A DNA stretch of 64,000 nucleotides from Herbiconiux oxytropis. GTDB taxonomy: Bacteria; Actinomycetota; Actinomycetes; Actinomycetales; Microbacteriaceae. The stretch spans positions 55,169-119,168 of the forward strand of contig NZ_JANLCK010000010.1 of assembly GCF_024979315.1 (NCBI RefSeq). The letters run 5' to 3'. Shown here piece by piece: positions 51,838 to 63,891 of this stretch. The position numbers and the translations under genes are program-made. Numbering within the stretch: the stretch's first letter is position 1; each line of letters starts with the position of its first letter. Under the pieces are notes generated by a model that searched no databases, was not told where the DNA came from, and saw only the letters and a list, made by a program, of their open reading frames with translations.

Positions 51838-53931
51838 GTGGCTTCACTCCAATGGGAACCCATTGACGACCAGGCGGTCACCACCGCCAAGATCCTCGCG
51901 GCCGACGCCGTCGAGAAGGTGGGCAACGGCCACCCCGGCACCGCGATCAGCCTCGCGCCGGCGGCCTACCTCCTGTTCCAGAAGGTCATGCGCAAAGACC
52001 CCAGAGACCAGCACTGGCTCGGGCGCGACCGCTTCATCCTGTCGGTCGGTCACTCCTCCCTCACCCAGTACATCCAGCTCTACCTCGGCGGCTACGGCCT
52101 CGAGCTCGACGACCTCAAGGCGCTCCGCACCTGGGGCTCGCTGACGCCCGGCCACCCCGAGTACGGCCACACCGACGGCGTCGAGATCACGACCGGCCCG
52201 CTCGGCCAGGGTCTCGCCTCCTCCGTGGGCTTCGCCTACGCGCAGCGCTTCGAGCGCGGTCTGTTCGATCCGGATGCCGCGCCCGGCACGAGCCCGTTCG
52301 ACCACCACACCTACGTGATCGCCGGAGACGGCGACCTGCAGGAGGGCGTCACGAGCGAGGCCTCCTCGCTCGCCGGCCACCAGCAGCTCGGCAACCTCAT
52401 CGCGATCTACGACTCGAACCAGATCTCGATCGAGGACGACACCAACATCGCCTTCACCGAAGACGTCAAGGCCCGCTACGAGGCCTACCACTGGCACGTG
52501 CAGGTGGTCGACTGGAAGAAGACGGGTCAGTACGTCGAAGACGTGCACGCCCTCTACGAGGCGATCGAGGCCGCCAAGGCCGAGACCTCCAAGCCGTCGC
52601 TGATCATCCTCAAGACGATCATCGGCTGGCCGAGCCCGAAGAAGCAGAACACCGGCAAGATCCACGGCTCGGCGCTCGGCGCCGACGAGCTCAAGGGCCT
52701 CAAGGAGGTGCTCGGCGCCGACCCCGAGCAGTCCTTCGTGGTGGCCGAAGAGGTCATCGAGCACACCCGCGGCGCGATCGCCAAGGGCGCCGAGGAGCGT
52801 GCCGAGTGGCAGAAGGGCTTCGACGCCTGGGCCGCCGCCCACCCCGAGAAGAAGGAGCTGCTCGACCGCCTCGAGGCCGGCGAGCTCCCCGAGGGGCTCA
52901 CCGACGCACTCCCCGTGTTCGAGCCCGGGAAGGACGTCTCGACCCGCGCCTCCTCCGGCAAGGTCATCAACTCCCTCGCGCCGCTGCTGCCCGAGTTCTG
53001 GGGCGGCTCCGCAGACCTCGCCGAGTCGAACAACACCACGATCGAGTCGGCCGCGTCGTTCGTGCCCTCCGAGCACTCGACGCACGAGTGGACGGGCAAC
53101 CCGTACGGCCGCGTGCTGCACTTCGGCATCCGCGAGCACGCCATGGCGTCGATCCTCAACGGCATCGTGCTGCACGGCAAGACCCGCCCGTTCGGCGGCA
53201 CCTTCCTCATCTTCAGCGACTACATGCGCCCCGCGGTGCGTCTGGCCGCACTCATGAAGGTGCCCTCGGTGTTCGTCTGGACCCACGACTCCGTCGCCCT
53301 CGGCGAAGACGGCCCCACGCACCAGCCGATCGAGCAGCTGTGGTCGCTCCGCGCGATCCCGGGGCTCGACGTCGTGCGTCCCGCAGACGCGAGCGAGGTG
53401 GGCCACGCCTGGCTCACCATCCTCGGCCGCCGTCACAACCCGGCCGGCATCGCGCTCACCCGCCAGAACATCCCGGTCTACGAGCGCGGCGACGGCGAGG
53501 CCTCCGGTGAGGTCTTCGCGTCGGCGAGCAACGTCTCGAAGGGCGCCTACGTGCTCGCCGAGGCTCCGAACGGCACGCCCGACGTGATCTTCATCGCCAC
53601 CGGCTCCGAGGTGCACCTGGCCGTCGAGGCCCGTGAGATCCTGAGGGGCGAGGGCATCAACGCCCGCGTCGTCTCTGCTCCGTCGCTCGAGTGGTTCGAG
53701 GAGCAGTCGGATGAGTACAAGGAGCACGTGCTGCCCGCGGCCGTCAAGGCGCGCGTCTCGATCGAGGCCGGCATCGGCCTCGGCTGGCGGCACTACGTCG
53801 GCGACGCCGGCCGCATCGTCTCGATCGAGCACTTCGGTGCCTCGGCCGACTACAAGACCCTGTTCCGCGAGTTCGGCATCACCACCGAGGCGGCCGTCGA
53901 GGCCGCGAAGACCTCGCTGGCCGCGCTCTAG
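51838..53931 (+). CDS. tkt: transketolase
   Basis: This 697-residue thiamine-diphosphate enzyme of the pentose phosphate pathway has GNGHPGTA (about 29-36), the cofactor motif GDGDLQEG (about 162-169) and [13 protein letters not shown] in the pyrimidine domain. I used GTG 51838, which fits the family start and a GAAGGG site; the frame is open to 51781 without support. It heads the operon tkt-tal-pgi-zwf-opcA-pgl. Confidence 0.96.
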   Translation: MASLQWEPIDDQAVTTAKILAADAVEKVGNGHPGTAISLAPAAYLLFQKVMRKDPRDQHWLGRDRFILSVGHSSLTQYIQLYLGGYGLELDDLKALRTWGSLTPGHPEYGHTDGVEITTGPLGQGLASSVGFAYAQRFERGLFDPDAAPGTSPFDHHTYVIAGDGDLQEGVTSEASSLAGHQQLGNLIAIYDSNQISIEDDTNIAFTEDVKARYEAYHWHVQVVDWKKTGQYVEDVHALYEAIEAAKAETSKPSLIILKTIIGWPSPKKQNTGKIHGSALGADELKGLKEVLGADPEQSFVVAEEVIEHTRGAIAKGAEERAEWQKGFDAWAAAHPEKKELLDRLEAGELPEGLTDALPVFEPGKDVSTRASSGKVINSLAPLLPEFWGGSADLAESNNTTIESAASFVPSEHSTHEWTGNPYGRVLHFGIREHAMASILNGIVLHGKTRPFGGTFLIFSDYMRPAVRLAALMKVPSVFVWTHDSVALGEDGPTHQPIEQLWSLRAIPGLDVVRPADASEVGHAWLTILGRRHNPAGIALTRQNIPVYERGDGEASGEVFASASNVSKGAYVLAEAPNGTPDVIFIATGSEVHLAVEAREILRGEGINARVVSAPSLEWFEEQSDEYKEHVLPAAVKARVSIEAGIGLGWRHYVGDAGRIVSIEHFGASADYKTLFREFGITTEAAVEAAKTSLAAL

Positions 53932-53967
53932 CGCCGGCCGACAGACACACTTTCTAGGAGAAGAACA

Positions 53968-55074
53968 ATGACCGAATCCACTCAGAAGCTCTCCGACGTC
54001 GGCGTCAGCATCTGGCTCGACGACCTGTCGCGCGAGCGCATCTCCTCGGGCGGGCTGCAGAAGCTCATCGCCGAGAAGAACGTCGTGGGCGTCACCACGA
54101 ACCCCACGATCTTCGCCGCCGCCCTCGCCAAGGGCGAGTCGTACGACGAGCAGGTGCAGACGCTCGCGAAGTCGGGAACGAACGTGACCGACGCCGTCTT
54201 CGAGATCACGACCGATGACGTGGCCACCGCGAGCGACATCTTCAAGCCGATCTACGACGAGACCAAGGGCTTCGACGGCCGCGTCTCGATCGAGGTCGAG
54301 CCGGGGCTCGCGCACGACGCCGCCGGAACGTTCGAGCAGGCCAAGGCCCTCTACGCCAAGGTCGACCGCGAGAACGTGCTCATCAAGATCCCCGCCACGG
54401 TGGAGGGCCTCGAGGCCATCACGAACACCATCGGCGAGGGCATCTCGGTGAACGTGACGCTGATCTTCTCGCTCGAGCGCTACCGCGACGTCATCAACGC
54501 CTACCTCGCCGGCCTCGAGAAGGCCAAGGAGGCGGGCCACGACCTGTCGAAGATCCACTCCGTCGCCTCCTTCTTCGTGTCGCGCGTCGACACCGAGATC
54601 GACAAGCGCCTCAACGAGATCGGCACCGACGAGGCGCTCGCCCTCAAGAGCAAGGCCGGCGTGGCCAACGCCCAGCTCGCCTACGAGGTGTGGACCCAGG
54701 CGTTCGCCACCGAGCGCGCCCTCGTGCTGCTCGAGGCCGGTGCCAACACGCAGCGTCCGCTCTGGGCCTCGACCGGCGTGAAGGACCCGAGTGTCCCCGA
54801 CACCACCTACGTCGTCGGGCTCGCCGCTCCCAGCGTGGTCAACACGATGCCGGAGAAGACCCTCGACGCTCTCGCCGACCACGGAGTCGTCACCGGCGAC
54901 ACCATCGCGAACAGCTACGCCGAGGCCAACAAGGTGCTTGACGCCATCGGCGCCCTCGGCATCTCGTACGCCGAGGTCACCGAGCTGCTCGAGAAGGAGG
55001 GCGTGGAGAAGTTCATCGTCTCCTGGAACGAGCTGCTCGACACCGTGACGGCCGCCCTGAAGGCTGCCGAGTGA
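53968..55074 (+). CDS. tal: transaldolase
   Basis: This 368-residue actinobacterial-type transaldolase opens with [12 protein letters not shown] and VTTNPTIF, and has the Schiff-base lysine in NVLIKIPAT. It transfers dihydroxyacetone units between sugar phosphates. The ATG follows AGGAGAAG, and the stop overlaps pgi by four bases. Confidence 0.96.
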   Translation: MTESTQKLSDVGVSIWLDDLSRERISSGGLQKLIAEKNVVGVTTNPTIFAAALAKGESYDEQVQTLAKSGTNVTDAVFEITTDDVATASDIFKPIYDETKGFDGRVSIEVEPGLAHDAAGTFEQAKALYAKVDRENVLIKIPATVEGLEAITNTIGEGISVNVTLIFSLERYRDVINAYLAGLEKAKEAGHDLSKIHSVASFFVSRVDTEIDKRLNEIGTDEALALKSKAGVANAQLAYEVWTQAFATERALVLLEAGANTQRPLWASTGVKDPSVPDTTYVVGLAAPSVVNTMPEKTLDALADHGVVTGDTIANSYAEANKVLDAIGALGISYAEVTELLEKEGVEKFIVSWNELLDTVTAALKAAE

Positions 55075-56675
55075 CCGTATCGATCCACGTCTCCGGAGAC
55101 GCCAGGACGGCCGTCCAGACGCACGTACCGCGTCTGGTGGCCGACCTGGTCGCCTCCGGGATCACGGCCGAGAACCCCTCGCTCTGGGGTCCGGCCGCCG
55201 AGGCCGAGGCGTCCAAGCGCCTCGGCTGGGTCGAGGCGGTGGCTGTCTCGCGGCCGCTCGTGGCGGAGGTCTCCGCACTCCGTGAGGAATTCCTCGCGGC
55301 CGGCATCGACCACATCGTGCTCGCGGGCATGGGCGGATCGTCGCTGGCTCCCGAGGTCATCACCAAGACGGCCGGTGTCGAGCTCACCATCCTCGACTCG
55401 ACTGCTCCGGGGCAGCTGCGCGCCGCTCTCGCCGACCGCCTCGAGACCACCGTGCTCGTCGCGTCGTCGAAGTCCGGCGGCACCCTCGAGACCGACAGCC
55501 AGCGCCGGGCCTACGAGAGCGCCTTCCGTGCGGCGGGCATCGACCCCGTCTCCCGGATCGTGATCGTGACCGATCCGGGCTCACCGCTCGAGCAGCTGGC
55601 CACCGCGGCGGGCTACCGCACGTTCCTGGCCGACCCCGACGTGGGCGGCCGCTACTCGGCGCTCACGGCCTTCGGTCTCGTGCCGTCCGGGCTCGCCGGC
55701 GCCGACATCGGTGAGCTGCTCGATGAGGCGGAGGCCATCTCCCTCAACCTCGCCGAAGACGGATCGGAGAACTTCGGACTGATCCTCGGCGCCGCCCTGG
55801 CGGGCACGTCGCCGCTGCGCGACAAGGTCGCCATCGTGGCCGACGGAACCCACATCGTGGGCTTCGCCGACTGGGCCGAGCAGCTGATCGCCGAGTCGAC
55901 CGGCAAAGACGGAAAGGGACTCCTCCCCGTCGTGCTCGACGTCGACTCCCCGGAGCTCACCGAGGGTCTCGCCGACGTGCAGATCGTCCGCCTCGTGGCG
56001 AACGCTGGTGAGCACCACCTGCGCGAGCGCCACCCCGGCGAGGTGCTCGTGAGCGGCACACTCGGTGCACTCCTGCTCACCTGGGAGTACGCGATCGCGG
56101 TGGCCGGGCGTCTGCTCGGCATCGATCCGTTCGATCAGCCCGACGTCGAGTCGGCGAAGGAGGCCGCCCGCGGCCTCCTCGACGACCGGCCGGAGCCCGT
56201 CTCCCCCGCGTTCGTCGAGGGCGGCATCGAGGTGCGCGGCACACCGGGCACGCTCACCGCGGCAGGAACCCTGGCCGGAGCCGTCGAGGCGCTTCTCGCC
56301 TCGCTGCCGGCCACCGGTTACGTCGCTGTCATGGCGTACGTCGACAGGCTCGCCCTGCCGCAGCTCGCCGCCATCCGCGACCTGCTCGCGAAGCGATCGG
56401 GCCGGCCCGTCACGTTCGGCTGGGGCCCTCGTTTTCTGCACTCGACCGGTCAGTACCACAAGGGCGGACCGGCCGACGGGGTGTTCCTGCAGATCACGGC
56501 CGATGCACCCGGGGATCTCGAGATCCCCGATCGTCCGTTCACCTTCGGCCAGCTCATCCAGGCTCAGGCCGCCGGCGACGCCGGTGTGCTCGCCGAGCAC
56601 GGCCGACCCGTGCTGCGACTGAACCTGACCGACGCCGCCGCCCAGGTCCCCACGCTCATCGACGCGCTGCGCTGA
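55071..56675 (+). CDS. pgi: glucose-6-phosphate isomerase
   Basis: This 534-residue enzyme interconverts glucose-6-phosphate and fructose-6-phosphate. It has two sugar-isomerase (SIS) folds, with [11 protein letters not shown] near 84-94 and SSKSGGT near 130, and an [10 protein letters not shown] block near the end. It is the divergent form found inside actinobacterial pentose phosphate operons. It starts at GTG 55071, overlapping tal. Confidence 0.92.
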   Translation: MTVSIHVSGDARTAVQTHVPRLVADLVASGITAENPSLWGPAAEAEASKRLGWVEAVAVSRPLVAEVSALREEFLAAGIDHIVLAGMGGSSLAPEVITKTAGVELTILDSTAPGQLRAALADRLETTVLVASSKSGGTLETDSQRRAYESAFRAAGIDPVSRIVIVTDPGSPLEQLATAAGYRTFLADPDVGGRYSALTAFGLVPSGLAGADIGELLDEAEAISLNLAEDGSENFGLILGAALAGTSPLRDKVAIVADGTHIVGFADWAEQLIAESTGKDGKGLLPVVLDVDSPELTEGLADVQIVRLVANAGEHHLRERHPGEVLVSGTLGALLLTWEYAIAVAGRLLGIDPFDQPDVESAKEAARGLLDDRPEPVSPAFVEGGIEVRGTPGTLTAAGTLAGAVEALLASLPATGYVAVMAYVDRLALPQLAAIRDLLAKRSGRPVTFGWGPRFLHSTGQYHKGGPADGVFLQITADAPGDLEIPDRPFTFGQLIQAQAAGDAGVLAEHGRPVLRLNLTDAAAQVPTLIDALR

Positions 56676-56724
56676 TCGAGACGCGCCGTGCACGACCACG
56701 ACACGAACGACAACTAGGAGTTCC

Positions 56725-58266
56725 ATGCCTCCCGTTGAGATAACGCCGGAGTACAACCCGCTGAGGCTCCCGACGGATCGCCGGCTGAACCGGATCGCGG
56801 GGCCTTCAGGCCTCGTGATCTTCGGTGTCACCGGCGACCTGTCGCGCAAGAAGCTCATGCCCGCCGTCTACGACCTCGCCAGCCGGGGTCTCCTGCCACC
56901 CGGATTCTCGCTGATCGGGTTCGCCCGGCGCGACTGGGAGGACCAGGACTTCGAGCGCGTCGTGCACGACTCGGTCAAGGAGCACTCCCGCACCCCGTTC
57001 GACGAGGACGTGTGGCGCCAGCTCTCCGAGGGCATCCGGTTCGTCTCGGGTGAGTTCGACGACGACAACGCCTTCGAGCAGCTGAAGACGACGATCGCCG
57101 AGCTCGACCGCGACCGCGGGACGATGGGCAACTACGCCTTCTACCTCTCGATCCCGCCGAAGGCCTTCCCGCTCGTCACCGAGCAGCTCCGTCGCTCGGG
57201 CCTCGCCGACCAGCAGGAGGACCGCTGGCGCCGGGTCGTGATCGAGAAGCCGTTCGGCAGCGACCTGAAGACGGCGATCGAGCTGAACGACGTGGTGGAG
57301 TCGGTGTTCCCGCCGGACTCGGTGTTCCGGATCGACCACTACCTCGGCAAGGAGACGGTCCAGAACATCCTGGCGCTGCGCTTCGCCAACCAGCTCTACG
57401 AGCCCATCTGGAACGCCAACTACGTCGACCACGTGCAGATCACGATGGCCGAGGACATCGGGGTGGGCGGCCGGGCGGGCTACTACGACGGCATCGGTGC
57501 GGCGCGCGACGTCATCCAGAACCACCTGCTGCAGCTCCTCGCGCTCACCGCCATGGAGGAGCCGATCTCGTTCGACGCAGCCGACCTGCGCGCCGAGAAG
57601 GAGAAGGTGCTCGCCGCCGTCACACTGCCCGAGGATCTCGGCACGGTCACGGCCCGCGGGCAGTACTCCGGGGGGTGGCAGGGCGGCGAGAAGGTGCTCG
57701 GCTTCCTCGAGGAGGACGGCATGAACCCCGAGTCGACCACCGAGACCTATGCGGCCGTGCGGCTCGACATCGCGACCCGCCGCTGGTCGGGCGTGCCGTT
57801 CTACCTGAGGGCGGGCAAGCGCCTGGGGCGCCGCGTCACCGAGATCGCGGTCGTCTTCAAGCGCGCCCCGCAGTACCTCTTCGCCGAGAGCCAGACCTCG
57901 GAGCTCGGGCAGAACGCCCTGGTCATCCGTGTGCAGCCCGACGAGGGTGTGACGATCCGCTTCGGCTCCAAGGTGCCGGGTGCGGGAGTGCAGGTGCGCG
58001 ACGTCACGATGGACTTCGGCTACGGTCACGCCTTCACCGAGGCGAGCCCCGAAGCCTACGAGCGGCTCATCCTCGATGTGCTGCTCGGAGACCCGCCGCT
58101 GTTCCCCCGCCAGAAGGAGGTCGAGCTCTCCTGGAAGATCCTCGACCCGATCGAAGAGTACTGGGTGACACAGGGTCAGCCCGAGCAGTACCGCCCCGGA
58201 ACCTGGGGGCCCAGCTCGGCCGACGAACTGCTCGCCCGCGACGGAAGAACCTGGAGACGCCCGTGA
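56725..58266 (+). CDS. zwf: glucose-6-phosphate 1-dehydrogenase
   Basis: This 513-residue enzyme oxidises glucose-6-phosphate and makes NADPH. It has the Rossmann motif GVTGDLSRKK (34-43) and the active site RIDHYLGKE (about 202-210). The ATG follows AGGAG. Its stop overlaps opcA by four bases, linking it to its assembly factor. Confidence 0.97.
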   Translation: MPPVEITPEYNPLRLPTDRRLNRIAGPSGLVIFGVTGDLSRKKLMPAVYDLASRGLLPPGFSLIGFARRDWEDQDFERVVHDSVKEHSRTPFDEDVWRQLSEGIRFVSGEFDDDNAFEQLKTTIAELDRDRGTMGNYAFYLSIPPKAFPLVTEQLRRSGLADQQEDRWRRVVIEKPFGSDLKTAIELNDVVESVFPPDSVFRIDHYLGKETVQNILALRFANQLYEPIWNANYVDHVQITMAEDIGVGGRAGYYDGIGAARDVIQNHLLQLLALTAMEEPISFDAADLRAEKEKVLAAVTLPEDLGTVTARGQYSGGWQGGEKVLGFLEEDGMNPESTTETYAAVRLDIATRRWSGVPFYLRAGKRLGRRVTEIAVVFKRAPQYLFAESQTSELGQNALVIRVQPDEGVTIRFGSKVPGAGVQVRDVTMDFGYGHAFTEASPEAYERLILDVLLGDPPLFPRQKEVELSWKILDPIEEYWVTQGQPEQYRPGTWGPSSADELLARDGRTWRRP

Positions 58267-59219
58267 TCGTCGATCTGCCTGACACCACGACGAGCAAGAT
58301 CTCGAAATCGCTCGTCAAGATCCGCGAGGAGGGCGGCGCCGTGGCCCTCGGCCGCGTGCTGACCCTCGTGATCGTGACCTCGCTCGGCGAGGAGGAGGAC
58401 GCCATCGAGGCGGCCAACGACGCCTCCCGCGAGCACCCCATGCGCGTGATCGTGGTCTCCACCGACCAGGAGAACGATGGGCTGAGCACCGGTCGCGGTG
58501 CGCGGCTCGACGCCCAGATCCGGGTCGGCGGAGACGCCGGCGCGAGCGAGGTGATCGTGCTGCGCGCCTACGGTGCGGCTGCGAGCGACCAGGAAGGGCT
58601 CGTCACCGGGCTCCTGCTCTCCGACGCCCCCGTCGTGGTCTGGTGGCCCGGCGCCGCCCCGGAGGACGTGTCGACGTCCGACCTCGGGCGCATCGCCACG
58701 CGGCGCATCACCGACTCGTCGAACCAGCGGAACCCCTACGAAGCGCTGCTGAGCCGCGCGCGCACCTACGCGCCGGGCGACACCGACTTCGCCTGGACGA
58801 GGCTGACCCTGTGGCGCGCCCAGCTCGCGGCGGTGCTCGACCAGCCGCCCTACGAGCCGGTCACGGCGATCGAGGTCTCCGGCGCATCCGACTCGCCCTC
58901 CACGCTGCTTCTCGCGGCCTGGCTGCGGCACCAGCTGAAGGTGCCCGTGAAGTACGGCTTGCTCGCGAGGGCGAACGGCTCGAGCGGCATCCACGGCGTG
59001 ACCCTCACGCGGGAGCACGGCCCTATCGAGCTCGTGCGTGAAGTGCCCAACGTGGCCAAGCTCAGTCAGCCCAACCAGCCCACGCACGACCTCTCACTCC
59101 CCCGCCGCAACCTCCGGGACTGCCTGGCGGAGGAGCTGCGACGGCTCGATCCGGACGACCTGTATGGTGAAGTCATCGTCCAAGGTCTCGCCGAACTCCT
59201 GGAATCGGATCCCGCATGA
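58263..59219 (+). CDS. opcA: glucose-6-phosphate dehydrogenase assembly protein OpcA
   Basis: This 318-residue protein is the activator of Zwf known from cyanobacteria and actinobacteria. It has VWWPGAAPEDV near 127-137 and DFAWTRLTLWRAQ near 178-190, both typical. It is co-translated with zwf (GTGA overlap) and with pgl (ATGA overlap). Confidence 0.95.
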   Translation: MIVDLPDTTTSKISKSLVKIREEGGAVALGRVLTLVIVTSLGEEEDAIEAANDASREHPMRVIVVSTDQENDGLSTGRGARLDAQIRVGGDAGASEVIVLRAYGAAASDQEGLVTGLLLSDAPVVVWWPGAAPEDVSTSDLGRIATRRITDSSNQRNPYEALLSRARTYAPGDTDFAWTRLTLWRAQLAAVLDQPPYEPVTAIEVSGASDSPSTLLLAAWLRHQLKVPVKYGLLARANGSSGIHGVTLTREHGPIELVREVPNVAKLSQPNQPTHDLSLPRRNLRDCLAEELRRLDPDDLYGEVIVQGLAELLESDPA

Positions 59220-59986
59220 CAACTGACCGCCGTGTGCTCGTCCACCCCGACAAGGAGTCGCTGGCCGGCTCCGTGGCGGCCCGTTTCATCACGAAGGTGA
59301 TCGACATCCTCGACGAGTTCGACGAGGCGAACATCGTGCTGACGGGAGGCACGATGGGCAGCGCGGTGCTCGCGGCGATCCGCTCGTCTCCGGCCGCGCA
59401 GACCATCGACTGGTCGCGCATCAGCTTCTGGTGGGGCGACGAACGGTTCGTGCCGAAGGGCGACGCCGATCGCAACGACCTGCAGGCCCGAGAGGCACTG
59501 CTCGACCACGTGCCGGTCGATCCCGCCAAGGTGCACGCGTTCCCGGCCTCCGACGAGATCGCCGATCTCGACGAGGCGGCGCGGGTCTACGCGCGCGAGC
59601 TCGCGGAGGCCGCCCCGGAGGGGGCCGACTACCCGCGCTTCGACATCATGTTCCTCGGTGTCGGACCGGACGGCCACATCGCATCGCTGTTCCCCGGCCA
59701 CGGCGAGATCCGGATCACGGATGCCACGGTGGTGCCGGTGCGCGACTCCCCCAAGCCGCCGCCGCTCCGCCTCAGCCTGACGCTTCCCGTCATCCAGTCG
59801 GCGGACCGCATCTGGATGGTGCTGGCGGGTGCCGACAAGGCCTCTGCCATCGGCCTCGCCCTCGCGGGTGCGAGCACCGACGAGGTGCCCGTGGCCGGAG
59901 CGCAGGGCCGCAAGCGCACGGTCTTCTTCGTCGACCAGGAGGCTGCGGCTGAGGTCCCGGAGTCGCTCATCGCTCCTTCGTACTGA
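59216..59986 (+). CDS. pgl: 6-phosphogluconolactonase
   Basis: This 256-residue enzyme hydrolyses 6-phosphogluconolactone. It has LTGGTMG (about 41-47), the SFWWGDERFVP block (about 70-80) and VGPDGHIASLFPGH near 144-157. It is the last gene of the pentose phosphate operon and is followed by a strong terminator. Confidence 0.95.
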   Translation: MTTDRRVLVHPDKESLAGSVAARFITKVIDILDEFDEANIVLTGGTMGSAVLAAIRSSPAAQTIDWSRISFWWGDERFVPKGDADRNDLQAREALLDHVPVDPAKVHAFPASDEIADLDEAARVYARELAEAAPEGADYPRFDIMFLGVGPDGHIASLFPGHGEIRITDATVVPVRDSPKPPPLRLSLTLPVIQSADRIWMVLAGADKASAIGLALAGASTDEVPVAGAQGRKRTVFFVDQEAAAEVPESLIAPSY

Positions 59987-60008
59987 TCGAGCTCAACACG
60001 ACCGACGC

Positions 60009-60050
60009 CGAAGGGGCCGTTCTCACATCAGAGTGAGAACGGCCCCTTCG
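60009..60050. terminator. terminator after pentose-phosphate operon
   Basis: A perfect 18-bp stem (60009-60026 with 60033-60050) closes a six-base loop and is followed by GGGTTTT on the plus strand. It lies between the convergent pgl and rbpA-paralogue genes and can work in both directions. Confidence 0.9.
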
Positions 60051-60069
60051 GGTTTTGCGGAGGCTCGGC

Positions 60070-60432
60070 TCAGGAGGCGGCGGTGCCGCGACGCTCGCGC
60101 AGCTGCTGCAGAGCGTCTTCGAGAAGCTGCTCCGCTTCCTTCTCCGTGCGGCGCTCCTTCACGTAGGCGAGGTGCGTCTTGTAGGGCTCGAGCTTGGTGA
60201 CCGACGGCGGGTTCGCCTTGTCACGACCGGCCGGCAGCCCCGAGGCGGGGCAGTCGATGGTCTCGGGGATCTCGTCGTCGGGCAGGTTCGCCGCGAAGTA
60301 GCGGACGGTCTCGTTGCCGAGCGCGTCCCAGTACGAGACCTGGATGCGGTCCGCGTGGAACCCGCGATCCTGCTCGCCCATGGGGCCGGCGCCTACGCGC
60401 GATCCGCGGATCGCACTTCCTCCTGATGCCAT
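60070..60432 (-). CDS. RbpA paralogue (RNA polymerase-binding, cysteine-poor)
   Basis: This 120-residue protein has the RbpA outline: an N-terminal AIRGSRVGAG motif (compare SLRGMRLGAQ in the window's first RbpA), a central beta core and a C-terminal helix with KTHLAYVKERR (85-95) in place of HWDMLLERR. Only one cysteine (C61) remains, so it cannot bind zinc as the first copy may. Homologues in this family are also called RbpA. It is the last gene of sodA-gap-pgk-tpiA-secG and probably binds RNA polymerase or a sigma factor, but its partner is unknown. Confidence 0.85.
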   Translation of the reverse strand: MASGGSAIRGSRVGAGPMGEQDRGFHADRIQVSYWDALGNETVRYFAANLPDDEIPETIDCPASGLPAGRDKANPPSVTKLEPYKTHLAYVKERRTEKEAEQLLEDALQQLRERRGTAAS

Positions 60433-60452
60433 GACTGCTGTCCCTTCCGGGC

Positions 60453-60704
60453 CTAGAGGCCGGAGTCGAATTTCGTGATGAGACCGAGGATGACGATGCT
60501 CGACACCCAGATCAGTCCGAGGATGACGGTGATGCGGTTCAGGTTGCGCTCCGCGACGCCGGAGGCGCCGAGGTTCGAGGTGACACCGCCGCCGAACATG
60601 TCGGAGAGCCCACCGCCGCGACCCTTGTGCAGAAGGATGAGAAGGGTCAGGAGCAGGCTCGTGATGCCGAGAATCACCTGGAGGACGACCTGAAGGATTT
60701 GCAC
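60453..60704 (-). CDS. secG: preprotein translocase subunit SecG
   Basis: This 83-residue SecG has two hydrophobic helices (about 2-24 and 54-76) joined by the Gly-rich LHKGRGGGLSDMFGGG loop. It assists SecYE in export. GTG 60704 gives the normal length; the upstream open frame is not conserved. It lies between tpiA and the RbpA paralogue, as is common in this group. Confidence 0.95.
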   Translation of the reverse strand: MQILQVVLQVILGITSLLLTLLILLHKGRGGGLSDMFGGGVTSNLGASGVAERNLNRITVILGLIWVSSIVILGLITKFDSGL

Positions 60705-60762
60705 TGCTTGCCTTTCACATGCCGGAGAGAGCGGGTCGCTCCCCCGAAGACCAGAGGTAAGT

Positions 60763-61551
60763 CTACACTCCGACGTGCTTCTGATAGCGCACGATCGCGG
60801 CGAACTCCGCGATGTCGAGGCTCGCACCGCCCACGAGCGCTCCGTCGACGTTGGGCTCGCGCATGAAGCCGGCGATGTTGCCCGACTTCACCGAACCGCC
60901 GTAGAGGATGCGTGTGGCAGCCGCCGCGTCGGCGCTCAGGCTCTCGGCGACGACGGCTCGGAGAGCCGCACCGACCGTCTCGGCCTGCTCGGGGGTGGCG
61001 GCCTGGCCCGAGCCGATGGCCCAGACCGGCTCGTAGGCCACGACGACGTCCGCATCTGCCTTGAGACCCTCGAGGGCCACCTTCAGCTGAGCGACGGGCA
61101 CGGCGCTCTGGCCGTGCTTCTCGAGGTCTTCGGCGGTCTCGCCCACGCAGATCACGGGGACGAGGCCGTGCTTGATGGCGGCATTGACCTTCGCGGCGAC
61201 GATCTCGTCGGACTCGCCGTGCATGGTGCGCCGCTCGGAGTGTCCGATGAGGACGTACTTCGCGTCGAGCTGGGCCAGGAACTGGCCCGAGATCTCACCA
61301 GTGTAAGCGCCGGAGTCGTGCGCCGAGACATCCTGGCCGCCGTAGGCGAGCGAGAGCTTGTCGGCGGCCACGAGGGTCTGCACCGAGCGGAGGTCGGTGA
61401 AAGGCGGGAAGATGGCGACCTCGACCGAGTCGAAGTCGTGCTTCGCGTCTTCGAGCGACCAGGCGAGCTTCTGCACGAAGGCGATCGACTGCAGGTGGTC
61501 GAGGTTCATCTTCCAGTTGCCGGCGATGAGTGGTGTGCGCTTCAGGACCAT
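60763..61551 (-). CDS. tpiA: triosephosphate isomerase
   Basis: This 262-residue TIM barrel has AGNWKMN (catalytic K14), IGHSERR (His) and the base Glu in [11 protein letters not shown]. It is complete. Its start overlaps the pgk end by ten bases. Confidence 0.97.
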   Translation of the reverse strand: MVLKRTPLIAGNWKMNLDHLQSIAFVQKLAWSLEDAKHDFDSVEVAIFPPFTDLRSVQTLVAADKLSLAYGGQDVSAHDSGAYTGEISGQFLAQLDAKYVLIGHSERRTMHGESDEIVAAKVNAAIKHGLVPVICVGETAEDLEKHGQSAVPVAQLKVALEGLKADADVVVAYEPVWAIGSGQAATPEQAETVGAALRAVVAESLSADAAAATRILYGGSVKSGNIAGFMREPNVDGALVGGASLDIAEFAAIVRYQKHVGV

Positions 61552-62756
61552 CCGAGGACCTCCAGGCCAGGGAGACGCTTGCCCTCGAGGAACTCGAGAC
61601 TGGCACCGCCTCCGGTTGAGATGTGACCGAACTGGTCGTCGGTGAAGCCGAGGGCGCGGACGGCGGCCGCGGAGTCTCCACCACCCACGACCCCCAGCCC
61701 GTCGACCTCGGTGAGTGCTTGTGCGACCGCCTTGGTGCCCGCGGCGAAGGGCTCGAGCTCGAAGACGCCCATGGGGCCGTTCCAGAACACGGTCTTGGAG
61801 GAGGCGATGATCTCGGCGAAGGCCTTCGCGGTGTCCGGCCCGATGTCGAGGCCGAGACCGGCGGCGCCGAAAGCCGTCTTCTCGATCGAGTCGGCCGCGG
61901 TCACCTCGATCTCGGCGTCAGCACCGAACATCGAGGCCACGACGACGTCGGTGGGCAGCACGATCGTGACGCCGAGCTCGTCGGCCTTCGCGAGGTAGCC
62001 GCGCACGGTGTCGAGCTGGTCCTCCTCGAGGAGGCTCGAACCGACCTCGTGGCCCTGGGCCTTGAGGAAGGTGAAGAGCATGCCGCCGCCGATCAGCAGC
62101 GTGTTGACGCGCGGCAGCAGGTGGCCGATGACTCCGAGCTTGTCGGAGACCTTCGAACCACCGAGTACCACCGTGTAGGGGCGCTCGGGGTTCTCCGTGA
62201 GCTTGTCGAGCACGTCGAGCTCGGTCTCGATGAGGAGACCGGCTGCGCTCGGCAGCAGTTCGGCGAGGTCGTAGACGCTCGCCTGCTTGCGGTGCACCAC
62301 GCCGAATCCGTCGGAGACGAAGGCGTCTCCGAACGCGGCGAGCTGCTCGGCGAATCCGCGACGCTCCGACTCGTCCTTGCTGGTCTCCCCCGGGTTGAAG
62401 CGGAGGTTCTCGAGCAGGGCGATCTCCCCGTCACCGAGGCCGGCGACCGCCTCCGAGGCCTCCTGGCCCACCGTGTCGTGCGCGAACGCGACAGGCTTGC
62501 CGAGGAGCTCGGAGAGGCGGCCGGCCACGGGCTCGAGGCTGTACTTCGCCTCGGGGGTGCCGTCGGGCCGGCCGAGGTGGCTGACCACCACGACGCGGGC
62601 GCCGGCGGCGAGCAGCCGGTTGAGGGTGGGAAGGCTCGCGCGCACGCGCCCATCGTCGGTGATGACCCCGTCCTTGACAGGAACGTTGAGGTCACACCGG
62701 ACGATGACGCGCTTGCCTGCGAGCGATCCGAGGGTGTCGAGAGTGCGGAGCGTCAC
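61542..62756 (-). CDS. pgk: phosphoglycerate kinase
   Basis: This 404-residue two-domain kinase has [14 protein letters not shown] (about 18-31), HLGRPDG and the C-terminal GGGDSAAAV nucleotide loop. It starts at GTG 62756, 24 bases after gap, and overlaps tpiA. Confidence 0.97.
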   Translation of the reverse strand: MTLRTLDTLGSLAGKRVIVRCDLNVPVKDGVITDDGRVRASLPTLNRLLAAGARVVVVSHLGRPDGTPEAKYSLEPVAGRLSELLGKPVAFAHDTVGQEASEAVAGLGDGEIALLENLRFNPGETSKDESERRGFAEQLAAFGDAFVSDGFGVVHRKQASVYDLAELLPSAAGLLIETELDVLDKLTENPERPYTVVLGGSKVSDKLGVIGHLLPRVNTLLIGGGMLFTFLKAQGHEVGSSLLEEDQLDTVRGYLAKADELGVTIVLPTDVVVASMFGADAEIEVTAADSIEKTAFGAAGLGLDIGPDTAKAFAEIIASSKTVFWNGPMGVFELEPFAAGTKAVAQALTEVDGLGVVGGGDSAAAVRALGFTDDQFGHISTGGGASLEFLEGKRLPGLEVLGWS

Positions 62757-62780
62757 GGATTCGCTTTCGAGGGGTTCGGG

Positions 62781-63878
<1,098 letters not shown>

Positions 63879-63891
63879 TCATCCAGCGTCG

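Noticed and set aside
51844..54882. Minus-strand open frame of over 1,000 codons
   Set aside because: Shadow of tkt and tal, produced by GC-rich codon bias.
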